From JBJFGR01 sp051892875 (GTDB lineage Bacteria > Pseudomonadota > Gammaproteobacteria > Enterobacterales > Succinivibrionaceae), in contig JBJFGR010000140.1 of the NCBI GenBank assembly GCA_051892875.1, positions 1-64,000 of the forward strand: a stretch of DNA of 64,000 nt, written 5' to 3'. Made by a program: the position numbers and the translations under genes. Of the stretch, positions 19,019-28,800 are shown one piece after another. Numbering within the stretch: the first letter of the stretch is position 1; each line of letters begins with the position of its first letter. Below the pieces are notes generated by a model, which was given only the letters and a program-made list of their open reading frames with translations, was not told the origin of the DNA and searched no databases.

Positions 19019-21044
19019 TTATTGCCAATTGCATTGAAGATAAATCATCATTATTTTTACTGATATACTTTTTTGTGTATTCATCAACAACATCTAAAAA
19101 CTTAGTGTTTCCAAGAACAACATCTTCGAATAATTTTTGTGCGATTAACTTATTACCTTGCTTTGTTAAATGAGAACCAGAATCTGCAAATATATGATCG
19201 TAATAACTATAATGCTCTGAAAAATAATATTTTAATTCGAAAAAGGGTATATTTTTTGCGAATAAAAATGACCTATAAACATCTAGCATCTTAATCATTT
19301 TGGGAACAATTATTGTAACTATATCCCCTTTTTTAAATTCTGTATTAATTATTGATTTATGGATACTGTTGATATCTATTCCAGGCAAACCACGATTATG
19401 AACAGAATAACTATAACCTCTACAATTAATTAAATTTTGCAAGTAAGATTCTATTGTACATTCATCATCTGAAAATAGGCCATAAGTAATACAACTACCA
19501 TAAATATATATATCATTTTTAGGATTTTTTTGTTGACCTACAGTTACTCTATTTCCATGTATTGTATTTACGTATTTGGATGTAAAATTCTCAAATACAT
19601 CATAATCTTCAGTATTTTTATAAATTTTCGGTGGATTACATACTGCCTTTAAATACTCCATAGATACATTTTTATCAAACAATTGTGAAAAATAATCAGC
19701 TTCATATTTTTTTGCATAATTATATTTTTTATATTTCTTTGATAAATAAGTAATATCACTCATATGTTTTCTAAGAAATTGATCGACTGGACAAAACATA
19801 TAGACATATGTTTTAACTCCTTTTGACAAAAGATAATTATTTATATCATTAATAAATGCACAAGATGATATTGTTGAATTTTCACCATTTTCTGATTGCA
19901 AAAAAAACTTTATTTCATTTTTATTCTTTTTTGATGCATACTTATCTACATTATCTATAATGTAATCTGTAATATTATTTTGTGTTGCAATAACGTTTAC
20001 TGCATTAAAAATATTTGCAAACTGAGGTGTTTTTTCTGCAATTAATAAAAGGTTTTCTAGACAATTCTTAAGTAATTCTGCATAATTATGTTCTTCATTC
20101 TTAGCATTTATAACGGATAATTTACACAAAGATTCAAATTGCTTAAGATAAAACCCTAGTTCATTTGGATAAATATCTAATGCTTTACTTGTCCTTTCAT
20201 AAACAGCTAGCCAATTGCACGATTCATAGACATTTGTAACATATCGGTACCAGCATGAAATGTTGTCCTTAAAAAGACTAATTGATTCTTTAGCTACAAC
20301 ATCAGCTTCAACACTAAATCCCAAATTACTAAGTGCTTGAGATTTATATAACCACCCCCATATATTATCTTTTCTCAAATTGATAAGTTTACTAGAAATA
20401 TGCAATAAATTTTCATAACGACGAGCTACTGTATATACTTTACATGCTTCAATTAAACAATTAAAATCTTGGGGAAATCTTTCAAGCATTTGCTTTGTAA
20501 GTTCTAAAGACTCTTCAATATACCTAGCCTCCTTTAAAGAGGCACATCCAATAGCCCAACCATACCATTCATTTGGAATTTTTTCCCTTAAATCCTTTGA
20601 ACGTTCATATGCTACTAACCAATCTGCGTTATCGATAGCGTTTTGTATAAATCTTACTAAGACATTTCTATCATTAGGCCACTTATGGTACATTTCTAAA
20701 CCTAGTTGCTCTGCTTCTGCATATTTCTGACTAGCACATAATGCATGACATCCTTTTGTATAACCATTTATATTTTGAGGAAAAGCGTCCCTATAATTCT
20801 TAGCAATTTCAATAGCAAAATTCCAATCTCTAAAATAAAAAGATACATTTAAAGATTCTTCATGAAATTTTTGTTCGTTTACAAATAGGAAAAAGGTTTC
20901 ATTATATATTTTTATAAAATCGACTTGATTTTTATTATCTTTAAGTAATTGTATAACTTTAATAAAACTATCAACTATATATGCATCTACTGTCAATATA
21001 TTACTATCAAATAAATATTTATAATGTTTTAAGTATACTTCCAT
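18954..21044 (-). CDS. TPR-like plus SGNH-hydrolase protein, 5' part of a split gene
   Basis: The 696-residue frame has an N-terminal array of TPR-like helical repeats (about 40-370; repeated patterns such as NPNDWLVAYERSKDL-type segments) and an SGNH/GDSL hydrolase-like domain (about 505-645): block I GSCITYG with Ser517, NRGLPGID (550-557), and block V DSGSHLTKQGN with Asp621 and His625. These residues would form the catalytic triad of an acyl/acetyl esterase or transferase. The frame stops at TAA right after a G7 tract; one base fewer fuses it to a CitC-like domain. No signal peptide is seen. It lies between two capsule genes and shares their base composition. Confidence 0.75.
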   Translation of the reverse strand: MEVYLKHYKYLFDSNILTVDAYIVDSFIKVIQLLKDNKNQVDFIKIYNETFFLFVNEQKFHEESLNVSFYFRDWNFAIEIAKNYRDAFPQNINGYTKGCHALCASQKYAEAEQLGLEMYHKWPNDRNVLVRFIQNAIDNADWLVAYERSKDLREKIPNEWYGWAIGCASLKEARYIEESLELTKQMLERFPQDFNCLIEACKVYTVARRYENLLHISSKLINLRKDNIWGWLYKSQALSNLGFSVEADVVAKESISLFKDNISCWYRYVTNVYESCNWLAVYERTSKALDIYPNELGFYLKQFESLCKLSVINAKNEEHNYAELLKNCLENLLLIAEKTPQFANIFNAVNVIATQNNITDYIIDNVDKYASKKNKNEIKFFLQSENGENSTISSCAFINDINNYLLSKGVKTYVYMFCPVDQFLRKHMSDITYLSKKYKKYNYAKKYEADYFSQLFDKNVSMEYLKAVCNPPKIYKNTEDYDVFENFTSKYVNTIHGNRVTVGQQKNPKNDIYIYGSCITYGLFSDDECTIESYLQNLINCRGYSYSVHNRGLPGIDINSIHKSIINTEFKKGDIVTIIVPKMIKMLDVYRSFLFAKNIPFFELKYYFSEHYSYYDHIFADSGSHLTKQGNKLIAQKLFEDVVLGNTKFLDVVDEYTKKYISKNNDDLSSMQLAINDEYYEQIQKLFENVPKFAGG
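18957..18963 (-). repeat. G7 homopolymer at the frameshift junction
   Basis: Seven consecutive C on the + strand (G on the coding strand). As written, codons GCG GGG GGG TAA end the upstream frame. With six G the reading becomes GCG GGG GGT AAA AAT GGT and enters the CitC-like frame. Poly-G tracts are the usual switch in phase-variable capsule genes of other bacteria, though those are often longer. Confidence 0.85.
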
Positions 21045-21092
21045 TAATATTTTTTCCTATATTAAATATTTCATAGGTATAAATGTACCAAA

Positions 21093-21185
21093 CTATACTC
21101 TATCTAAATGTAGTAGCATAAACAAATTTGGGTTATCTAATGCCTTTAACATGGCAGTATGACAACAATACATTCTTTCAACTAT
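21093..21185 (-). pseudogene. 3'-terminal remnant of a third paralogue
   Basis: These 31 codons read IVERMYCCHTAMLKALDNPN and then LFMLLHLDRV-stop, against IVDRMYQCHRGMLKALDNPN, LFMLIHTDR-stop at the end of the intact gene immediately upstream (21185-22957). It has no start and no body, so it is the tail of a decayed or recombined copy. The last coding repeat (about 21188-21278) and the remnant form a diverged direct repeat of about 90 bp. The rest of 21045-21092 contains nothing I recognise. Confidence 0.85.
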
Positions 21186-22957
21186 TATCTATCCGTATGA
21201 ATTAACATAAATAGATTTGGATTATCCAATGCTTTTAACATTCCTCTATGACATTGATACATTCTATCAACAATTTGTGGTAAAAAATTTACATTTGCAT
21301 TGTGACAACTTTCAGCAAATCCATCACAAGGAATTTGACAACATGCATCAACAAGTAAAAACCCCTTGTACATCATCAGATAATATCCATACATATAGAA
21401 ATCAAATTCGTACCAAGTAAAATTAAACAATCTGTTTGTTAAATCAATCTTTTTGAAAAAATCATCCATATATTCAGAAAAATAAATACAAGGTTGATTA
21501 AACCAAAAATAAAGATTAGATTTAACTGAGAATTTTGATAAATTATTTACCTGTTTTTCTGAAGCTTCCATTATCTGTGAAACAAGAGCTGTATTTCTTG
21601 TTAAATTTCCTATTAATATTTTTTCTGAATAAAAACGGTTACACATATTTAATAATGTAATATTTTTGTAAAAAAGAGCATCATCATCAATACATATTAA
21701 ATACTTATACTTTCCGTGCAACTTAGAGATTGCATAAAATTTTTTTGTAGAAACTATTCCTTGACGAATTGAAGTTCTAGATAAATCAATGGAATTATCT
21801 GGTAAGATTATAATATTTGGATATTCACCAAAAGATGAAGCATCTTCTTGATTTGTAAAAACAAAAAAAAGATCAGACTGTTCATCTAACTTATTATCAT
21901 AAAAAGACTTCAGTAATGTCTTTGCATATTTATTACGTGGTGGATATGTTGGACATACAAAAGCTATATCTTTTTCTTTATAATTAACCTCTTTCCATCC
22001 AAACTTATTACACAAAATATTTGAAAAATTTATATAATCACTAATATTTGATTCTCCTTTTTTTTGTAAATTTTTCAAATCTATTTCCAACTCTTGTGAA
22101 ATATTTGGGATTGCTTCATCTAAACACTTTTGTAAAGAAAAGAAGTCATGGTCTTCTGGTACAATACTTCCCGTAATTGGAACTATTTCTATTTTATTAC
22201 ATAATAACCATTCTTTTAATAATATATGACTACGAGATCTAGAGTGAATGAAAGGATTCAATTTTCCTGTTTTTAACATATTAGGATAAATACCTAATAA
22301 TTTATCCATTGTACAACTTTTACAACTAAATAGAACATCATCTGGACCTTTTAAAAAGCATAAAGAAAGATACTGATCAACTCGCAAATTATCAAAATCT
22401 CGCAAATTTAGTTCCTTTAATAAAAACATGTCAGGACGAACTCTTATCACTGTATCATACTTCATATTAGATGACTTTTCGTGGTGATGCATCAACTCAT
22501 TACATTTATACATCATATAAAACATTTTATATTGATTTAAATTCCAATATCCTGATTGATCAAAATTTGATTGAAGTTCTTCTGTAAAAGATTTCTCCGA
22601 CACAATTCCTAATTCTGTAACATTAAATTGCTCAAGTATCTCCTTAGTATTTAATTTAACAATTATGCTTTTGCATAATTTATCATAAGTATTTTTAAGT
22701 TTTATTCGAATATTATTTTCGTTTCTACATTCTTGAGGGGCCAACTCTAATATATCTTTGCCTAGTATTCTAGGTAATAATGTAGCTCCAGTATTTTGGT
22801 ATCCACTAAACACAAAACAATTATCCCAAGTATATATAAAAACATCAGCACTTAACGGATTCACTAGTTTTTCATATATTGAATTAAGTGCTAATTTATA
22901 ATCACCTCTAAAAATTCCAGATATACATACTGCGTATTTTTTATCTCTTATTTCCAT
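21185..22957 (-). CDS. Two-domain glycosyltransferase-like capsule protein
   Basis: The 590-residue protein has an N-terminal domain (about 1-320) paralogous to the whole 305-aa neighbour at 22988-23905 (both share A-V-C-I-S-G-x-F-R-G-x-Y-K-L-A-L, N-P-L-x-A-D-V-F-I, N-Q-Y-x-M-F-Y-x-M-Y-K and I-R-x-R-P-D). A second domain (about 330-590) has a GT-A-like look, with CPTYPPRNKYAKTLLKSF and a triple Asp in ICIDDDALFY (about 422-431) that could bind a metal-nucleotide sugar. Family name is not certain; related proteins occur in LPS and capsule loci. No membrane segment is seen. A third-copy remnant directly follows the stop. Confidence 0.65.
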   Translation of the reverse strand: MEIRDKKYAVCISGIFRGDYKLALNSIYEKLVNPLSADVFIYTWDNCFVFSGYQNTGATLLPRILGKDILELAPQECRNENNIRIKLKNTYDKLCKSIIVKLNTKEILEQFNVTELGIVSEKSFTEELQSNFDQSGYWNLNQYKMFYMMYKCNELMHHHEKSSNMKYDTVIRVRPDMFLLKELNLRDFDNLRVDQYLSLCFLKGPDDVLFSCKSCTMDKLLGIYPNMLKTGKLNPFIHSRSRSHILLKEWLLCNKIEIVPITGSIVPEDHDFFSLQKCLDEAIPNISQELEIDLKNLQKKGESNISDYINFSNILCNKFGWKEVNYKEKDIAFVCPTYPPRNKYAKTLLKSFYDNKLDEQSDLFFVFTNQEDASSFGEYPNIIILPDNSIDLSRTSIRQGIVSTKKFYAISKLHGKYKYLICIDDDALFYKNITLLNMCNRFYSEKILIGNLTRNTALVSQIMEASEKQVNNLSKFSVKSNLYFWFNQPCIYFSEYMDDFFKKIDLTNRLFNFTWYEFDFYMYGYYLMMYKGFLLVDACCQIPCDGFAESCHNANVNFLPQIVDRMYQCHRGMLKALDNPNLFMLIHTDR

Positions 22958-22987
22958 AATTGTTCCTAATAAAAAATTTCAATATCT

Positions 22988-23905
22988 TCAAATTAATTTT
23001 TTTTCAATTTCATCAATCCAGATTTTTATTAGAACAAATTCTGGATGATTACTTTGCTTTAATAATTGCAAATCTTCATTTATTTCCTTGTTAATATTAG
23101 GTAAGTAATCTTCTAAAACTTTGTTAATTGTCAAACTATAGTTATATGAAACAATCCCAATATTCTTAAAAGAAGTCCAAGCTGTAAGCAAAGGGTGAGA
23201 TCTATATTTATGATTCTTAAATGGTGACAATTTTTTGATTTTAAGGACATTTAACCATAAAGATAACAATTTATCCATTGTCGAAGGTTTAGAAACCAAA
23301 AAAACATCATCTAGGCCCCAATATATCCACTTCATCAAAACTTCATTATCTTTTATATCGCTATATCCAGTAATTATTGGAGGTTTCTCAAATACGACAT
23401 CAGGACGAATCCTAATCACAACGTCATACTTAATGTTTGATGCCTTTTCATAAGAATGCATTAATTCATTAACTTTGTACATTAAATAAAACATTCTATA
23501 TTGATTAGGTAGAAACTTTCCTGTTATATCCATATCATTCAATATATTTTTGCTGAACACATCCTCTGAATTTATAGATATTTGAACAACATCATAACAT
23601 GACGTAATATCACTTATATTTAACTTTTGTGTAATTGGATTAATCAATCTTTTGTAGGTATTAGGAAGATTTTTTTTAAATAGATTTTCAGTAGATAAAC
23701 ACTTTGGTGTGATTTTAAAAATATCATTCCCAAATAATCTCTCTACAAAATTTGAACAACACGCACCTGGCCATTCATAATAATTATCCCAAGTTTCAAT
23801 AAAAACATCTGCATTTAATGGATTTACAAGATTTGCATATATTGAATCCAACGCTAACTTATAGTTACCTCTAAACGCTCCAGATATACATACTGCACAT
23901 CTCAT
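22988..23905 (-). CDS. Paralogue of the preceding capsule protein's N-terminal domain
   Basis: The 305-residue protein aligns along its full length with residues 1-320 of the 590-aa protein next door. Conserved blocks include AVCISGAFRGNYKLAL at the start, VIRIRPDV (about 164-171) and GLDDVFLVSKPSTMDKLL (about 196-213). The RIRPD motif is common in bacterial glycosyltransferase-like proteins of surface polysaccharide loci. The start ATG overlaps the upstream hydrolase gene by four bases (ATGA), which implies co-translation. Tandem duplication explains the pair; substrate is unknown. Confidence 0.62.
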   Translation of the reverse strand: MRCAVCISGAFRGNYKLALDSIYANLVNPLNADVFIETWDNYYEWPGACCSNFVERLFGNDIFKITPKCLSTENLFKKNLPNTYKRLINPITQKLNISDITSCYDVVQISINSEDVFSKNILNDMDITGKFLPNQYRMFYLMYKVNELMHSYEKASNIKYDVVIRIRPDVVFEKPPIITGYSDIKDNEVLMKWIYWGLDDVFLVSKPSTMDKLLSLWLNVLKIKKLSPFKNHKYRSHPLLTAWTSFKNIGIVSYNYSLTINKVLEDYLPNINKEINEDLQLLKQSNHPEFVLIKIWIDEIEKKLI

Positions 23906-25833
23906 TTTAATTCCTCATATAAATCATCTTTCAAGAGTTGCTGGAAACAATACTGTAGATAATCAAGCATAGTATTATTTTTTGTTTCTACAAGATACTG
24001 CCTAATTTTCATATACTTTAAAAAATTTATAGGAATCTGAATATTTTTAACATAATCTATAATAGCTAAATTTACAGACTGTTCACTCATTAACATTAAC
24101 TCATTAATGCTTTGATTATCAAGATTTGGAATAGTAACTAAATTATTAATTTCAGGATATAAACCTTCTGAAACAATAACATTATTTTCAACCTTCCAAT
24201 GAGCGAATTTATGACTAAATACGTTAGTTAATGAAATCATAGAAATATAAATATCATATTCACCATTTGTTAATTTTATATCCTTTCCAAGTTCTAAAAT
24301 TCTGTAATTAAAAGACCTAAATTCACATTTTGAAATAAAACATTCTCCATTAAACAATGAATTATATTGTGAATAATTTCCTTTAGATAATCTATATCTT
24401 ATAGATTGATTATTACCTATATTACGAAATATCATATAGTAATCTAAATCTGAATAATCTTCGCAAACCAGACCATATTTAATAAACATCCCAGCATATA
24501 AAAACCTAGATTTATCAATCATTCTTTTTGTTATTTTAAAAATATCTGGTTCATAACTAGAAATATCGGGTGAAATATATAATTTTATGGAATTATCTCT
24601 ATATGAAAAAATTTTTCCTAATATGCAATTATCATTATTTAACAAAGAATTAATTACATTAATTGATATTAACGGTGATTTAATCTCTTTATCTTTTTCA
24701 AATTTTATTATGCTAAGATTATACAGTGTTGGCTTTAAACTACTTAAATCTAAAGGTTTTATCAATTCAAAGTAACAATCTGACATATTGCAATAAGAAT
24801 ATAAGAAATATTTTTTTTCAATATCTTGTTTAATCACCCCAGAAATATTTGAATTTTTTAATTCAAACTTATAACTCACACCTGTATTACTATCTAAGCA
24901 TAGATAATATTTAGTATTAACTTTATCTTCATTGATAAATCTCTGCATACTAATTATTTTTAGTTGTAAAGATTTTGTGGCATACATAAAACCTTCAAGA
25001 TAACTTTCTAAATTTTGATGGGATTGTACTAAGTTATCTGAAACAGATTTTTGTGTTTTCATACCTATTTTTAGGCTATCAATATTTGGAGAAAATTTAT
25101 ATGCATTCTGCAGTAAGATCGATTTTATTATCTGTACTGAATAACCTGTAACTCTGTTATGTGCGCCAACAAGATTTGATTCAACATTAATTAATGATAA
25201 TTTTTTAATTGATTTTTTTAACAATTCTATTGGTTTATTATAATTTTGATTTTCATCGCTCTCTGAATATATAAGATATATATTTACATCATCTATGCAT
25301 CTCTTGGAAATTTCTGAATAAAGCAAGTTGTTAAAAAATTCAATATTATCTTCTCTACTAGGATCAAACATTTCTTTACAACTTTCAGAATGTGATGGAG
25401 CATTTAAAAAATTTCCTAAATCAAATTGAGGAACACTCGATATAACATTTTTAAAATTATATTTAATCCCATAATAAAGTGCTGCTGAGCCACCTTTTGA
25501 AGCACCTAAAATAGTCACATTATCATTATGTAATGAAAGTTCATTTAATTTACCTTCAATAAACTTCATTACTTTTTCTTCAATAAAAAAATCTCTGTGT
25601 TTACATAGATAATAACAAGGAGCTCCTCCAAATTCATCCTTAATCCAAAGTATATTAGAAGGTATATCTTTGAGTGAATCACCCGTAAAATCATATGTAA
25701 ATAAACTTCCCCCACCATAGCCACTGAATATAACTACCAAGTGTTCTACATCCAAAGTTGCAGGTTTGAACATATATTTAATTTCCCAACCATCAACAAC
25801 TTCTTTTTTCTCAACTAATTTTGTTTCTATCAT
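23902..25833 (-). CDS. XcbB/CpsF-like capsule protein with alpha/beta-hydrolase fold
   Basis: The 643-residue protein begins with a hydrolase-like domain (about 15-240): VVIFSGYGGG (33-42), GGAPCYYLCKHRDFFIE (69-85), nucleophile elbow GASKGG with Ser112, ALYYGIKYNFKNVI, then SVPQFDLGNFL. These blocks fit my memory of the XcbB/CpsF capsule family and of Asp2-type hydrolases. The remaining 400 residues are a beta-rich region without a motif I know, perhaps carbohydrate-binding. It could be an O-acetyl- or acyl-transferring enzyme on the capsule. No export signal is present. Confidence 0.65.
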   Translation of the reverse strand: MIETKLVEKKEVVDGWEIKYMFKPATLDVEHLVVIFSGYGGGSLFTYDFTGDSLKDIPSNILWIKDEFGGAPCYYLCKHRDFFIEEKVMKFIEGKLNELSLHNDNVTILGASKGGSAALYYGIKYNFKNVISSVPQFDLGNFLNAPSHSESCKEMFDPSREDNIEFFNNLLYSEISKRCIDDVNIYLIYSESDENQNYNKPIELLKKSIKKLSLINVESNLVGAHNRVTGYSVQIIKSILLQNAYKFSPNIDSLKIGMKTQKSVSDNLVQSHQNLESYLEGFMYATKSLQLKIISMQRFINEDKVNTKYYLCLDSNTGVSYKFELKNSNISGVIKQDIEKKYFLYSYCNMSDCYFELIKPLDLSSLKPTLYNLSIIKFEKDKEIKSPLISINVINSLLNNDNCILGKIFSYRDNSIKLYISPDISSYEPDIFKITKRMIDKSRFLYAGMFIKYGLVCEDYSDLDYYMIFRNIGNNQSIRYRLSKGNYSQYNSLFNGECFISKCEFRSFNYRILELGKDIKLTNGEYDIYISMISLTNVFSHKFAHWKVENNVIVSEGLYPEINNLVTIPNLDNQSINELMLMSEQSVNLAIIDYVKNIQIPINFLKYMKIRQYLVETKNNTMLDYLQYCFQQLLKDDLYEELK

Positions 25834-25851
25834 TTATATTACCTATAAACG

Positions 25852-28800
25852 TTACATATCTAAATAATTCATCAAAGAATGTTCCATTGTAGACTTTAAT
25901 TCAAAATCTTTAATATTTTGAATAGATTCATATCTTATCTTTTCAATCATTCTATTAAATGCCTTAGGTTTAAATTTATCTCTTGAAGCTTGAAGATACA
26001 TTTCAAATTCATCTATAGTCATATACCTTATTTCATCACCATAGGCATTGCTTAAATTACTGAAGACATCATTGAAATAGTTTTCTCTACCATCTAAAAA
26101 TGCTCTTTTAGCAGCTAATGCTCTCCAAAGATTATTTCTACCTTCTAACTTTTCTATTTGTGTTCTAAATTTACCATCAATACTCCATTCACTATTGTTT
26201 ATCGCAGCTTCACTTATCATTGCAAATAAAAATGAATCCTTTAATTTAGGAACCTCAATATTAAATTGCATTACTTTTAAAGTGCTATCTGTAAATATTT
26301 TTTCATTATCTGACTCTGTTACTTCCTTAAAATTTAAAAGTATTAATTCTTGTTGATTTAATACATATTTATTATATATATATTTAATAATCACATCTTC
26401 TTGTTCTTTATATATTTCAGTATTATTAATAATTTGTTTATTAGGAAGTTCTTTTATTCCAAGTTTTCCATATACCCAAACAAGCATGCTATATTCATAA
26501 GTACTTAATTCATATGATTCAAGTAGTTCTTTTGCTTTATCATACTGATGAGTAAATATGTAAAATTTAGCTAAAGTATTATTTTTAAGTTCTTTAAATT
26601 GTTCAGGCAAATCAGTAATAGAAGATAATAAATACTCAACTTCTGAAAGTTTACAATTAGCAAGTAAATCCTTGGCATTTAATAGACTTAGTAAATCTTT
26701 ATAAGATTTATTATTTGGATAATCAGCAACTAATAGTTCAGCTCTATTTATTGCTAATGCAAAATTATTGAACCTTATAGCCTTTTCAACAAAATCAAGA
26801 GCGATTCTTTCATTAACTTGTTTAGGATTAGGTTTATCAAGATCCAAGATAGCTTGTAATGTTCTTTCGCAGTTTTTACCATCTCTGAATCTATAAGTAC
26901 TATCTACTTTTTCTTGAAGACCTGGAACATTTTCACAATTAATTTTAAGTAATTTTTCAAGTTCAATAAGTAACTCTTCTTGGGTATTACATACAGCTCC
27001 GAAGCCATCTTTTCTATAATCGAAATAACCTTTTTGATATACTTGTTGCGACCAAAAAGTATCTTCATCAAATTGGTAATAAAGAACTGGTTTCCCTAGA
27101 TATCCAACATCAAATGCTACTGATGAGAAATCAGTTATCATCATGGCACATTCTTTAAACATTGTTTGAATGCTAGAATCAGCTTCTAAAGGTAACCGTA
27201 TATATGATGGTAAATTCCATAAACGAAGTGCTGTTTTCATAATTGGATGAGGAACAAATTGCACTTCGTAACCATATTCTTGAGATAAATTCTTTAGTTC
27301 ATCAGAACATAAAAAATTCTTCCATGAATTAAAGTACAAACTTTCTTCAAAATCATCAGCAAGAACAACTTTACCAAATCTATTTGAAGCTAAAGAAGCT
27401 CTCCACGTTGGCATAATCATTATTACTTTCTTTTTATAAGAATCTGCATCTTTTAATAATGAATCATGTCTTGTTAAACCAATAAGTTTAGTTTCTTTAT
27501 CAGTACAACGGTATCTATTTAAATTCCCAACAATGGAATCAAATTCAGCGCAAGTCGAAGTTACAAAAATATCCATTCTCTTTTTAGAATTTAACCATCT
27601 TGATAAATCATCCTTTATTACTCCATGTTGTAAAAAAATAATTTGTTTATTATCAAGAGAATTATCTTTCCAAAAATCGGTAACGAACATGTCAATCTGA
27701 CTAGAAATAATTTTGGAGCAAGATTTTGATAAAGACCTATGTTGCTCACTTCCAAATTCTACTAGGTTAAAACCTTCACCTGCCAAACGAGACCAATCTT
27801 TTGAATCTTTATTTAATAAGAAATATACATCTTGCTCCATGCCTGTCTTAGATAGAAAACGATAAAAATGCTCGGCATTATCATCAGCATCTGTCATACG
27901 ATCCATTATAAGCCAAGGTCCATTAGGTGAATCATTTACAGTTTTTGCAAAATTTTTTCTTATTTCACTTGTGCTATAATCTTCTTTCTCAACACTCTGA
28001 CATGAAATTTTTGCTTTTTCTCCATTTATTGAACAAGTCAAATTAACACCTTCAATATTTTTTAAAGGTAACCATACTAAACGTTGAAAAATGAATGTTC
28101 TACCAACAAATGTATCTCTTACCCATTTAGTATGAGATGGAATAATTTCAGTGCAACCAACTCTAAATTCTTCAAGACAAGGTGACGCCACGAAATATCT
28201 TAAAAGTATCTCATCCTTAAATTTATCATACTTTTCAACATATACCACAGGCTTCATTTTAGGATCTTCATTTTTAAAACAGTTTAGGATACCTAATTTT
28301 TGATATCGCCATATCCTATTTAAATTGAAGCTAAAGATAGTACTTTTATCTATGTAAGAGAAACATGTATCCATATACTTCAGATACTCATCTTTCTGTT
28401 CCTTTGTTAAGAAATCAGTTGCCTCTTCTCTGTTTAAAAGATTTATGACGTGCCATGATAAATCATATAAAACTTGATTCTGTATAGTATTTGAAATACT
28501 TTTATTTGATACAGACATTTCTAAAAGAGGAATATAACCTTTTGTAAAAACATCTGAGTAATGCCTATAATCTTTCCAAGCCCCATCAAGAGTTGAAGTT
28601 CCTGCAACTCTTTTTCTATACAAATACTTAGAGTTTTTAATGAATGCTAATTTTTTTTCCTTTTCTTTAATCATTAATTGACTGAGTAAGTAGCCATCCT
28701 CAAAGTTTGGACGAATATCAGGAAACGTTATATTATGCTTTTGCATTAAATTAAAATTAAACAAACAACTTGAAGCATGAAGCTGAACATTCTTGCCCAA

